Source: Balneolaceae bacterium
GTDB lineage: Bacteria; Bacteroidota; Rhodothermia; Balneolales; Balneolaceae
Direction of reading: 5' to 3'
NCBI GenBank assembly: GCA_034521495.1
Contig: JAXHMK010000002.1
Coordinates: forward strand, 1 to 64,000
Length of the DNA: 64,000 bases
The notes under the pieces: model-generated
Databases searched by the model: none
The model's input: the letters and a program-made list of their open reading frames with translations, nothing else
What the model was told of the DNA's origin: nothing
In this document: positions 9,794-18,096 of the stretch, piece after piece
Position numbering within the stretch: position 1 is the stretch's first letter
How the letters are laid out: each line of letters starts with the position of its first letter
Program-made: the position numbers and the translations under genes

Positions 9794-12628
9794 TTAAAAT
9801 CCGATCTGAACACTAATGGATGGCGTAAAACCCGGCATGGTTCTCTCCCTGACTTCAAACTCTCTTTCTGAAATTTGAGAAGTTGATAATTCTGGCCGTG
9901 TGGGAACCAACGTTTGATCAATAACATTTTGACGGTTCAGAAGATTGATAAGGTCCAACCGAATCTCAGTGTTCATTCCATAGGCCGATACCTGATATAC
10001 AAATGCAAGATCGAGTTGGTGAAAGGGTTTTAGGCGGTCATTTTCGGGTGTCAAAAAATCACGGCTGCCGGCCGAGTTGAAATTGTGGAGTACAAGAAAA
10101 TCGTAATAGGCCTGCCTGAATCCCCATGTGCGCCCGAAAGTACTCTGCCATTTGGCAATTACTGATAAACCTGGCGTGAGTCTGCCAAGCACCCGCGCCT
10201 GGATCCGATGAGGCTCATTCCACGGTGCAGGTAACACTCTTCCAAACTGTGTTTTGTAATTTACCCTGGAAATACTAAGGTCGTACCCAAGCAGTAGCTG
10301 AAGATCCGAATTCAGCAGAGCCTGATGATACCTGAACCCGCCTCCGTAGATATTCATGTCTGTGAGTTCTGCAAACGACTTGAAACCGGTACGTTCTGAT
10401 TCATTGTTCAGTATCAGATTGTTGTATGAAGTGATATAAGCTGAAGGCTGCTTTTTTACATAGCCTTCAACTCTGAAAGAAGTTCTATCAGTCGGCTCAA
10501 CCAGTAAATCTACATTTGCATTGTACGATAGGGGTTGTTGTATCGCATTGTTGTGAGACCATATCGAAAAGGAGGGGACCAGGGAGCTTGGGCCTACATT
10601 TGTTATATCAAATCTGTTGATGAACTGCCTGTAAACGCCTCCGGAAAGCCTTAAGGACCAATATCCAATAGATGTGTTTGATCGGTCGTACTGAATAGCT
10701 GCTCTCGGTTCAGTATAAATCTCTCCGCCAGATCCAAACATGGTAAATCGTGATCCCCCGGTTAACCTAAAATTTTGAGCAGGCCTCCATTCCGCATCAA
10801 CGTAACTGCTGTAGATATAACTGTTTTGTTGATTCACAGATGGCAGGTAAAAAAGTCCTTCCAGGTCAAAAAACGACTCTACTTTATCCATTTTGATACC
10901 ACCTGTAAGCGAGAAATTTGGAGAAAATGAATAGCTGAGATCACTTTTCAGTGTCAGGTGCCGGATCTCATTTCTGTCGGTTTGTGAACCGGCTTCATCT
11001 ATTCTTTCTGACAACAAACGTAATTCTTCATCGGGTGATCCGACACTATTTCCGGTGATTGCCACAATCTGATCTCTGTCAAACATGGAATATTGATGAT
11101 GGAGCCGGTTGGAACTGTAACTCAATTTCGCCTGGATATCCAAACGGGGAGTCGCTATCCAGTTATACTGAATTTGTGAAATCAGGTTGTTCCAGTCGTA
11201 GGTGTCTGTGGCAAACATCCGGTGCTGTTCGGGATTTTGCATACCGGAGGCGAGCAGATCTGTCTCAACAAAATTTCTCCCTTGATATACCGAAAAAGAG
11301 AAGTCACGGTAATCATCTATTTCGTAGGTTCCCGCCAGGTGTAAATCGTGATAACGTATATCTGTTTGATTGGCGGCGGATTGAAACAGAGGAGTGTCTT
11401 CGTTTGCATTTACAAGAATGTTGTAGGTTAATGGATCAACAGAATCCCATTCCTGTATGGTATTGGATAAGGCCGGAAATTGAAACTGGTTCCAAAAGCT
11501 CAATCTCAGAGCACCCATCAAGCGAAATGCTGAATTTTCACTGCCAATGGTAAACCGGGCATTCGTATTTACCGGATCTGCCTGAATAGTTCCCTGCTCT
11601 TCTCTCCTGTTACTCAGATCATGGGTCAGGTTTATTTTTCCGGCAATATGACTGCCTGAGGATGCCCCGAAGCCTGTTTTCTCAACAGATATCCGGCCCA
11701 GTGCATACGGGCTAAATGCGCTGTAAAGCTGTCCGAAGCTGTATGGATTATAGACGGGAACACCATCCAGGAACATTCTGTGATCGCTGTTTTGGCCGCC
11801 CTGTAGGTGTACATCCGTCATTGGCAAGCCGTATTGCACACCACTAAAAAGATTTAGCGCACGTATAGCATCATTTGATAAACTTCCGGCTTCCCAATCA
11901 GTCTGCATCTGACTGGTAAGTTCATTGCTATGATTGATGGGCATCAGCGGTTGATGTGCGGAAACCACTATTGGTGAAATATCTACTCTTTTTGAACGAA
12001 GGGCTATCTGTTCCGGAGGATCTTCGTCAGATGAAATTGTGACAGATTTTTTTACAGGCCGATAACCTGTGTAGGAGAAAATAATATCATAAGTACCTGT
12101 TTTTAATTTGCCCAAACTGAAATAGCCATTATGATTGCTGCTTGTTCCGCCACTGGCGTCTGCCAGCATTACGGTAGCTCCGGGAAGTACTTCGCCTGTT
12201 TGTGCGTCAAAAATTTTGCCGGCAAATGTACCATATTCAGGCATCCGTTTTGTGGTTCGTATGATTACATAAGTGCCGGATGAGAGTACAAGATAATCTA
12301 AGCCACTTCCGTTGAGCACTGTAGTTAAAATCTGCTCAATAGTCTTATTTTTTATTCGCTCGTATATGTAGAAATCCTCGAGTATGGCCGGATCAAATAC
12401 GATATCAGCTTCAGTTGAATTTGCAATTGTTTTTAATGCATCAAACAATTCAATTCCTGAAAATTCGAAAGTATATCTGTCGGAATCAGAATTCTGTGCA
12501 TTCAGGTTGGGCTGATGGAAAAATCCAACCATCAAAAACACAATCGCAAATGTGCATGCTTTGGTCATTAAGCTGCAAACAGATTTTCCGTGTATTGGTT
12601 TAATTTTCGTTGAAGACGATATACCCAT
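9794..12628 (-). CDS. TonB-dependent receptor with STN signalling domain (FecA-like)
   Basis: 944 residues. After a signal peptide ending in NAQ comes an STN domain (about 50-120, FELFDALKTIA-like region), then a carboxypeptidase-regulatory-like beta domain (about 133-213, GKIFDAQTGEVLPGATV), a plug (about 235-340, with DVHLQGGQ and LDGVPVYNP) and a beta-barrel to the C-terminus. TonB receptors import siderophores, cobalamin or glycans across the outer membrane. The STN domain normally contacts a FecR protein, which is encoded immediately upstream and overlaps by 29 bases. No SusD partner follows, which argues for a metal/siderophore or small-ligand receptor rather than a polysaccharide locus. 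Substrate not determined. Confidence 0.9.
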   Translation of the reverse strand: MGISSSTKIKPIHGKSVCSLMTKACTFAIVFLMVGFFHQPNLNAQNSDSDRYTFEFSGIELFDALKTIANSTEADIVFDPAILEDFYIYERIKNKTIEQILTTVLNGSGLDYLVLSSGTYVIIRTTKRMPEYGTFAGKIFDAQTGEVLPGATVMLADASGGTSSNHNGYFSLGKLKTGTYDIIFSYTGYRPVKKSVTISSDEDPPEQIALRSKRVDISPIVVSAHQPLMPINHSNELTSQMQTDWEAGSLSNDAIRALNLFSGVQYGLPMTDVHLQGGQNSDHRMFLDGVPVYNPYSFGQLYSAFSPYALGRISVEKTGFGASSGSHIAGKINLTHDLSNRREEQGTIQADPVNTNARFTIGSENSAFRLMGALRLSFWNQFQFPALSNTIQEWDSVDPLTYNILVNANEDTPLFQSAANQTDIRYHDLHLAGTYEIDDYRDFSFSVYQGRNFVETDLLASGMQNPEQHRMFATDTYDWNNLISQIQYNWIATPRLDIQAKLSYSSNRLHHQYSMFDRDQIVAITGNSVGSPDEELRLLSERIDEAGSQTDRNEIRHLTLKSDLSYSFSPNFSLTGGIKMDKVESFFDLEGLFYLPSVNQQNSYIYSSYVDAEWRPAQNFRLTGGSRFTMFGSGGEIYTEPRAAIQYDRSNTSIGYWSLRLSGGVYRQFINRFDITNVGPSSLVPSFSIWSHNNAIQQPLSYNANVDLLVEPTDRTSFRVEGYVKKQPSAYITSYNNLILNNESERTGFKSFAELTDMNIYGGGFRYHQALLNSDLQLLLGYDLSISRVNYKTQFGRVLPAPWNEPHRIQARVLGRLTPGLSVIAKWQSTFGRTWGFRQAYYDFLVLHNFNSAGSRDFLTPENDRLKPFHQLDLAFVYQVSAYGMNTEIRLDLINLLNRQNVIDQTLVPTRPELSTSQISEREFEVRERTMPGFTPSISVQIGF

Positions 12629-13580
12629 TTGCTGTCTCTCTGTAATTCAAGCCCTTCACCGTTGTAATATCATCCAGTAATGTTTCTGCATTTTGAGGAC
12701 CGGTATAGAAAGTTGTCAGTACTTCGTTACCGGTTTTTTCATCTTGTATTTCAATATTTACATTAAATTTTCTTTCGATTTCATTAAAAATTAAACGCAG
12801 TGGCTGGCCGATAAATGAGAGGTTATTTTCCTTCCACGCAGTTACATCATCTAAGTCAACCTCATCGGGATCTGTGGGGCTGCGGTCATCGGGATACCAT
12901 CTGCTGGAAAGACCCTGAGTTAATTCTACACCTGCTGACTTGTTTGCAGCCGGATAGAAGCGTACCGTGCCGGATGCAACTGTAACTTGGGCGGCAGAAC
13001 CTGGATCATTGCGCCACGAACGTACATTAAATTCAGTTCCTGTAACTTCCACAACAGCTCCATTAGCCTCAACAATAAATACATTATCTGAAGGTTCTAC
13101 CTCGAAAAAAGCTTCGCCATTGAATTGTAAATGCCTGTTCGTTTTCCCAAATAGGCGATTGTATTGAATTTCCGTGCCACTGTTCATTACTATATTGCTT
13201 CCGTCAGGGAGCTGAATTGTAGCTGTTTCACCGTAGGGTACAGAATGGGTGACCGGCACAACCATGTAGCCGATTCCCGTGGCAATTAATATGACTGCCG
13301 CAGCCAGATAATATCTAAAATTTCGCCATACATTTGATTTGTCACTGGCCTCATGTTGTTTGTCTGCCGGTGCCTCATCTTTTGCATGGCCAAGTTTGCT
13401 TTTTAAAGAATCGAGTACATGTTCTGTTTCGAAATTTGTTACTGTAATTTCATTTGATTCAGAACGGTTGGAATCAGTACTCAGCTTTTCAAAATCCAGA
13501 TCTTCATCGGATAATTCTTCAAATAGCTTTTGCAATACTTCTTTTTCATTTTGTGGGTAATCTGATGGGTCTTTACTCAT
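12600..13580 (-). CDS. FecR family anti-sigma factor
   Basis: 326 residues: an acidic cytoplasmic N-terminus (1-88), one membrane helix (about 90-108, YYLAAAVILIATGIGYMVV), a periplasmic FecR domain (about 112-212, with LPDGSNIVMNSGTEI and GEAFFEVEP) and a C-terminal STN-like/DUF4974 domain (about 255-325). FecR proteins hold an ECF sigma factor until the receptor's STN domain signals ligand binding. The gene sits four bases after the sigma gene stop and overlaps the receptor gene, a standard three-gene signalling cassette. Confidence 0.92.
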   Translation of the reverse strand: MSKDPSDYPQNEKEVLQKLFEELSDEDLDFEKLSTDSNRSESNEITVTNFETEHVLDSLKSKLGHAKDEAPADKQHEASDKSNVWRNFRYYLAAAVILIATGIGYMVVPVTHSVPYGETATIQLPDGSNIVMNSGTEIQYNRLFGKTNRHLQFNGEAFFEVEPSDNVFIVEANGAVVEVTGTEFNVRSWRNDPGSAAQVTVASGTVRFYPAANKSAGVELTQGLSSRWYPDDRSPTDPDEVDLDDVTAWKENNLSFIGQPLRLIFNEIERKFNVNIEIQDEKTGNEVLTTFYTGPQNAETLLDDITTVKGLNYRETANGYIVFNEN

Positions 13581-13584
13581 AAAA

Positions 13585-14145
13585 TCACATATTCATTTGT
13601 GTATATTCATCATGATATTGCTTCAATTTTTTCATTGCATGTACAATATGATTGTTTACAGTTCTTTTTGATATATCCAGAACTTCTGCAATTTCTTCGT
13701 GGCTCAATCCTTCGAACCTGCTCATTTTCAACGTTTCCCGTTGTCTGTCCGGCAGCTTGCTAATCCACTTCTTCACCAAATGAAGCTGTTTATTTTCATG
13801 TAAGCTGCTTGATTCACCATAGAATGGTATTTCATCAGACTCAAGATTTTCAGTTTCAAGCCCGGTTGTGATACGCGATCTGTCGCGAATATAATTCAGA
13901 GATAAATTTCGAACTGTTCTGAACATATATGTTTTAATGGACTGGTTCGGGGATAACTCCTCCCGAATTTGCCACACATTTATAAACGCCTGTTGTACAA
14001 TGTCGCTTGCGGCCGATCTGTCTTTCGTGTATTTATGTGAAAATTTCACTAATGGTGCATATAAGTGGCGAAAAAGTTGATCAAATGCCTTTTCATCTGA
14101 ATCAATTAATCTATTTGTTAATTTTAAAAAAATTTCAGAAGGCAT
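13585..14145 (-). CDS. ECF sigma-70 factor, FecI-like
   Basis: About 186 residues. Region 2 is visible as LFRHLYAPLVKFSHKYTKDR...DIVQQAF and region 4 as LPDRQRETLKMSRFEGLSHEEIAEVL with the recognition helix SKRTVNNHIV. I place the start at the ATG at 14145 (MPSEIFLK). A TTG seven codons upstream (14166) is possible. Bacteroidota FecI-type factors direct transcription of the adjacent receptor operon when released by FecR. First gene of the sigma/FecR/TonB cassette, and a mobile-looking repeat lies about 70 bases upstream. Confidence 0.92.
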   Translation of the reverse strand: MPSEIFLKLTNRLIDSDEKAFDQLFRHLYAPLVKFSHKYTKDRSAASDIVQQAFINVWQIREELSPNQSIKTYMFRTVRNLSLNYIRDRSRITTGLETENLESDEIPFYGESSSLHENKQLHLVKKWISKLPDRQRETLKMSRFEGLSHEEIAEVLDISKRTVNNHIVHAMKKLKQYHDEYTQMNM

Positions 14146-14214
14146 TTTGGGAATGTTTACACTCAATTATTAAACACATTAAAAGTTGGTTATGACTAAT
14201 AGACTTTTAAATTT

Positions 14215-14347
14215 AAGAAGGCTTTGCAAAACTCTGACCGTCATCCTGAACTTGATTCAGGATCTCCTGATACTGGCTATAAAGACGAATGGAGAATCTG
14301 AATCAAGTTCAGATTGACGCATACCCACGGTTTTGCAAAGCCTTCTT
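14215..14347. mobile_element. Palindromic element, family A, copy 1
   Basis: About 133 bases. The ends form a 17-base perfect inverted repeat (AAGAAGGCTTTGCAAAA and its complement) and the interior carries two more imperfect palindromes (CCTGAACTTGATTCAGG and AATCTGAATCAAGTTCAGATT). A TTTAA word sits at each edge (14212-14216 and 14346-14350). Near-identical copies lie at 20264-20398 (reversed) and 57537-57666. No protein is encoded, as expected for a non-autonomous inverted-repeat element. Confidence 0.75.
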
Positions 14348-14606
14348 TAAAATAATAGTAGGTAAGTCTTTTTGAATTTAGAAGTAGATTTTAAAATTCG
14401 CTTGATTATAACGATTTACAGCCCATTAGCATTTGTTGAGTTACACTATTTTTTGTGTGATTTATTTGTTTGATGCTCTATAATTTTTTGGTATGTCCAA
14501 AGGATTCTTACAGAGATACACTCCAAAGAGTTCCATTGTGTAGATACAAATTTGCAATAGAAACAAGTAGATCCTTTCAGCTGTTAGGCGGATCCCTTTG
14601 GAATTT

Positions 14607-14656
14607 ATGTTGGTTCTGAAGCATAAATGATCATCCCCCATTGCCCCCTTCGAAGG
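14607..14656. repeat. Partial copy of repeat family E
   Basis: Words TTGGTTCTGAAGCAT (14610-14624) and TGATCATCCCCCATTGCCCC through CTTCGAAGG (14628-14656) recur in the same order at 17907-17921 and 17965-17993. Here the copy stops exactly where the inverted-repeat element of 14649-15010 begins, as if that element had inserted into it. Confidence 0.6.
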
Positions 14657-15010
14657 CTATCGTGTGGACACATCTTCTACATTATTCAATTATATACCAA
14701 GATCCTTGTGAAGCCGTGCAGGCATAATAAGCCTATATCTATGAGATCCCTCCATGCGTTCGCTCCGCTCTCTTAGTCGGGATGACACAACAAGGGGTGA
14801 GGAAGCGGCGGGCATAAAGGGCCGTGTTTGGAAAAAACGTCATGTACTGCCCGCCGCCGATACCCACCACGCCATTGTCATCCCGACCGAAAACCCCGAC
14901 TGCGATTTTTCTGTCGGGGTTGCAGTGGAGGGATCTCCTGATAACTATTGATCATTGATTCCGGTAAATGTCTTAAAGATAAACTTGTGTCCACACGATA
15001 CCTTCGAAGC
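14649..15010. mobile_element. MITE-like element with long terminal inverted repeats
   Basis: About 360 bases. TCGTGTGGACACA at 14660-14672 is matched by its complement TGTGTCCACACGA at 14986-14998, and the match extends outward with one indel. CCTTCGAAG occurs directly outside both ends (9 bases), compatible with a target duplication, though it is itself nearly palindromic. Inside is a second palindrome built on GTCGGGATGACA and TGTCATCCCGAC. No transposase fits in it. An open frame at 14754-14951 is considered spurious. Confidence 0.65.
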
Positions 15011-15231
15011 TGACATTACCCATGTAATTTTAAATATAGCCAATTTAGGCTATGTAAAAGGTTGGTAATTCTTGACTTAAAGCTGTTACGTATATTTTCT
15101 AAAAATATCCGTTTAATATTTTAAAAATAGATCTACAATAAGCTTTTGAAAGAAGAATTATAGTTATTTCAACATCCATTTATCGCCGTTTTAGAGTTGA
15201 CTTATTTTAGGGTAAGAACAACTCCGGCCTC

Positions 15232-15373
15232 GAAAGAATTGGCGGATTGAGGAAGCCTGAAGATCTGCGGGGACCTTTTATCATACCGGCTCTGAACTAA
15301 TTTAACGAGCTATAAACGAGGCGGACCATTGATAAAAGGTAGCAGAGATTCAGTGACCGCCGCCAATTCTTTC
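15232..15373. repeat. Palindromic element, family D
   Basis: GAAAGAATTGGCGG (15232-15245) and its complement (15360-15373) form perfect 14-base ends, and ACCTTTTATCA (15273-15283) pairs with TGATAAAAGGT (15330-15340) further in. A hairpin built on TTTTGT/ACAAAA follows at about 15389-15418. No coding content. Confidence 0.6.
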
Positions 15374-15536
15374 ACCGCCTTGAATTTTTGGTTCTTTTGT
15401 TTCAAGACAAAATGAACAAGGTAAACGATAAGGTTGATAAACTATTTTATAAATGATATTCATCTTTTCCAATGACAGATACAATATCAATAGGAAATTA
15501 GTTCGCTACAGTACATTTAAGAAAATTATGGTTTTC

Positions 15537-15577
15537 AAGTTGATACCTCGTGGGCTCTGCCATGAGGTAGTTCATTA
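15537..15577. repeat. 41-base repeat family F, copy 1
   Basis: Begins AAGTTGATACCTCGTGGGCT and ends GAGGTAGTTCATTA, forming an ACCTCG...GAGGT hairpin. The same 41 bases with two changes occur at 18042-18082. Both copies lie about 15 bases beyond the 3' end of a minus-strand gene. Possibly a transcription-end or repeat-element signal. Confidence 0.6.
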
Positions 15578-15591
15578 CTGGAATGAAGTGA

Positions 15592-16257
15592 CTACATATT
15601 CATCGATCGTATACCAATCAGAGATTGGATAAACTTGTTTTCGGGGACTTTAAGGTTAGGATATTGCTTAGTGTTTATTGAACAAAAATCGATAATACGA
15701 AGTTGTTCAGATTTCGATGAGTTCGAAAAATCATACCGCAGACACTCTTTCAAGTACCCAATATTCAGCCAGGTAAACGGATTGTTGAACCTGGAATAGA
15801 GAGCTAACCATGTTGGGTAGTCCTCAAATGGTATCTCCTTGTTGGGGTCTGCTTGTGATAAATTATCAGCTTTCTGAACATCAAGCTGGTAGCGTTCTGC
15901 ATATTTGTAAATCATTGAAATTGCATCCTGGTCATCGCTATCTATCACTTTTTTCCAGGTAGAATTGCCGGTAAATTCATTTTTCTCTCCCGTTCGGATT
16001 GCAGCTACAATTTCGGGACTCTCGAGATTTGGAAAACTTTGAATATGAAAGTTCAGATGCCCTTTTTCAATTTTTTTAGAAAGTGCATTTAAAACCTGTC
16101 CTACAGCAATAACTGAGCATCGGTAGGATTCATTTTGTTTCAAGTAAGCAGGCAAAATGGAAAGTTCAATTACATTGCCCGACAAATGATACTTCCAGCA
16201 CTCTGTTTTATAGAGATTCGATTTTGCCCGTATCTCATCAATCCATTTTTTTAACAT
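15592..16257 (-). CDS. Hypothetical protein, distantly similar to Acg-type nitroreductase fold
   Basis: About 221 residues from the ATG at 16257. A TTG at 16284 would overlap the preceding gene. I do not recognise it with certainty. The order CWKYHLSGNVIEL, then VIAVGQVLNAL, FPNLESPEIVAAI and WLNIGYLKECL mirrors landmarks of Acg-like nitroreductases (QPWRF.V, SCGAAL.NL, WLRAGQAL), but the usual PSxHN flavin motif is not evident, so it may have lost FMN binding. It is the last gene of a three-gene run with two YceI proteins, seven bases after the previous stop. Role inferred only from context. Confidence 0.7.
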   Translation of the reverse strand: MLKKWIDEIRAKSNLYKTECWKYHLSGNVIELSILPAYLKQNESYRCSVIAVGQVLNALSKKIEKGHLNFHIQSFPNLESPEIVAAIRTGEKNEFTGNSTWKKVIDSDDQDAISMIYKYAERYQLDVQKADNLSQADPNKEIPFEDYPTWLALYSRFNNPFTWLNIGYLKECLRYDFSNSSKSEQLRIIDFCSINTKQYPNLKVPENKFIQSLIGIRSMNM

Positions 16258-16264
16258 CTCTCTG

Positions 16265-16900
16265 CTAATTTTGCGGCTCGGCAATCAGATCAAAGTTTAC
16301 GGTAAGTTCCTCATTTGCCCTGATCAATCCCATTAAAGCTGTTGGCGGTTCAACGCCAAAATCAGTCATGTTAATAGTAGTTTTCCCGACTGCACGAACA
16401 CGCTGTTGATTTATATAGTATGCCTCTGTATTAAAGTAAATCTCCTTGGTTGTACCGGCTACGGTTAACAATCCATGAACTCTTAACTCGAATCCGTCAT
16501 TCCTGTTCTGAGGCTCACTTAAGAGGGTTGTATTTTGATAGAGAAAGGTAATTTCAGGGAATTTTTCGGCCTGTAATGCTTTTTGCAGGTCCTTATTCAT
16601 ACTCTGTTTTCCACATTCAAAGCTATCCACCTCAATATCAATTTTTAAGAGAAGCAGTTCGCTGGATGCATTAATAACAGATGGTGTCTCTTCCACCTCA
16701 TTGGGCACAGTTGCTTCACCCGAGTAGTTTTCTGCATAACACTCAAACTGATTGACATTTGAACTCCCCTGAATCCAAAGCCTACTCTCGTTAATAGGAA
16801 CAAACGTGGATTGAAATGAAAAAACTTCCCCTGTACTCATCAGTATGAAACTGATAAGAAATAAGCTTTTTAATAATGATATGGAGAGGAAGTTTTTCAT
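16265..16900 (-). CDS. YceI family periplasmic protein (first of two, nearer the hypothetical gene)
   Basis: 211 residues with a signal peptide (MKNFLSISLLKSLFLISFIL, cleavage probably after VFS). The body has YceI landmarks: LWIQGSSNVNQFECYA, KFPEITF, VHGLLTVAGTTKEI and TTINMTDFGVEPPTALMGLI. YceI proteins are lipocalin-like barrels that bind isoprenoid chains such as quinones in the periplasm. Located 13 bases after another YceI gene of the same operon, with which it shares the DFG.(D/E)PPTA ending, so the two are probably an old duplication. Confidence 0.88.
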   Translation of the reverse strand: MKNFLSISLLKSLFLISFILMSTGEVFSFQSTFVPINESRLWIQGSSNVNQFECYAENYSGEATVPNEVEETPSVINASSELLLLKIDIEVDSFECGKQSMNKDLQKALQAEKFPEITFLYQNTTLLSEPQNRNDGFELRVHGLLTVAGTTKEIYFNTEAYYINQQRVRAVGKTTINMTDFGVEPPTALMGLIRANEELTVNFDLIAEPQN

Positions 16901-16913
16901 TGCTTTCTGTTAA

Positions 16914-17513
16914 CTACTTACTGAAAGATACGTCAAATTCTATTCTAATTTCGTCTCTGGAACGAATTGTACCAAAAACTGCGGTAGGAGGATCAATTCC
17001 AAAGTCCGTCATGAGCAGTTCTTTTTTTCCCGTAAATTGGATGCCATCATCAATCAGGTTTGCAGTTACTTGCATATCAACCGGATTTTCAGTTCCTGCG
17101 GCTGTTATTACACCCGAAGCTGTAACCAATAGAGAACCATCCTGTTGTTCTGTTATATCTGTAACGTTATTCAATTCAAAAGTAATGTTGGGATAGTCAT
17201 CTTCTTTTAGGTATTTGTGGAGATTTTTGGTCAATCCATCTGATTCAGCTTCAATTTTTTCAACAGGTATTGTCAGAGATAGGTTTTGAAATGCGTCCGC
17301 TGTTAAACTTTCTGCGGTTAAATTTTCAATGTTTTGCAAAGTCAGCGTACCATCGACTTGATTTATAGCTGCATCCCAGGATTTAATGTTGGCTTCCCCA
17401 TACAAATGCATGTTTGGTGAGTCCTGGATATTAAGCTGAACATCCTGTCCTATAGACACACCTGCTGTGAGGAGGAGTACTGCTAAAAGGGATATAATTT
17501 TTTGAGTAGTCAT
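16914..17513 (-). CDS. YceI family periplasmic protein (second copy, operon leader)
   Basis: 199 residues: signal peptide MTTQKIISLLAVLLLTAGVS ending before GQDVQLN, then the YceI barrel with NMHLYGEANIKSWDA, YPNITFELN, ASGVITAAGT and LLMTDFGIDPPTAVFG. Likely binds an isoprenoid or quinone-like ligand in the periplasm. It heads the YceI-YceI-nitroreductase-like run. A strong terminator-shaped hairpin ends about 15 bases before its start codon (17529-17560), which is unusual and may control its expression. Confidence 0.9.
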   Translation of the reverse strand: MTTQKIISLLAVLLLTAGVSIGQDVQLNIQDSPNMHLYGEANIKSWDAAINQVDGTLTLQNIENLTAESLTADAFQNLSLTIPVEKIEAESDGLTKNLHKYLKEDDYPNITFELNNVTDITEQQDGSLLVTASGVITAAGTENPVDMQVTANLIDDGIQFTGKKELLMTDFGIDPPTAVFGTIRSRDEIRIEFDVSFSK

Positions 17514-17528
17514 AGTTGTTATTTTTTA

Positions 17529-17560
17529 AAAACAGGACTGTCTTTTAGCAGTCCTGTTTT
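17529..17560 (-). terminator. Perfect 12-bp terminator-like hairpin just upstream of the YceI start
   Basis: AAAACAGGACTG and CAGTCCTGTTTT pair perfectly around an 8-base loop. On the minus strand the stem is followed by TTTTT. It lies only 15 bases upstream of the YceI ATG at 17513, so it either ends an upstream transcript or acts as an attenuator. Confidence 0.6.
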
Positions 17561-17832
17561 GGGGTTTATTTAATGTTATTTAGAAACTTACAACGGTTTC
17601 AATACTAATTCCGTCAAATTCAGGGCTGTCTTTTGTTTATTAATCATGGAATAAATATGGGGAGAAAGAGAAATAAGAATAAGGGGACTTAATCTGATTA
17701 GGTACTAAGGGCATCCCCTATGGCAGTAGGGATTTCCCCTAAAAGACGTAAGTAAGAAGTGAGATAATAAGTGACGAATAGTCAATCAAAGGTGGTTTAA
17801 TTCCCCGATCCTCTGGGTCAGAAAAAAGATAA

Positions 17833-18002
17833 AAGTCCCCCTTCGAAGGGGGAAGCGAACGGAGTGAGCTGGGGGATGATGTTCTGAGTTTTGAATTGAC
17901 CAAGTCTTGGTTCTGAAGCATTACACCCCTCCCGGCTAAAGCCGTACTCCCCTCAAGGGGAGATTGATCATCCCCCATTGCCCCCTTCGAAGGGGGACAC
18001 TT
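17833..18002. repeat. Palindromic element, family E
   Basis: AAGTCCCCCTTCGAAGGGGG at the left is matched at the right by CCCCCTTCGAAGGGGGACAC. GGGGGATGATG and CATCCCCC words add inner pairing, and CCCCTC.AGGGGAG forms another internal stem. Part of the same element is present at 14607-14656. A 113-codon open frame over it (17739-18080) is rejected as spurious. Confidence 0.6.
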
Positions 18003-18041
18003 CACAATAAGTGCATAAATTGTTAAAAAAATTTGGATTAT

Positions 18042-18082
18042 AAGTTGATACCTCGTGGGCTCTGCCCCGAGGTAGTTCATTA
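18042..18082. repeat. 41-base repeat family F, copy 2
   Basis: Same as 15537-15577 except for two bases in the loop (CCCC in place of CCAT region). It lies 15 bases beyond the response-regulator stop codon on the minus strand. Confidence 0.6.
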
Positions 18083-18096
18083 AAAAGATAATGCTG

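Noticed and set aside
14754-14951. 65-codon open frame within the 360-base inverted-repeat element
   Set aside because: Too short for a transposase and built from the palindrome halves.
17739-18080. 113-codon open frame on the minus strand
   Set aside because: It lies entirely over palindromic repeats of families E and F, has no ribosome site and no protein-like pattern.
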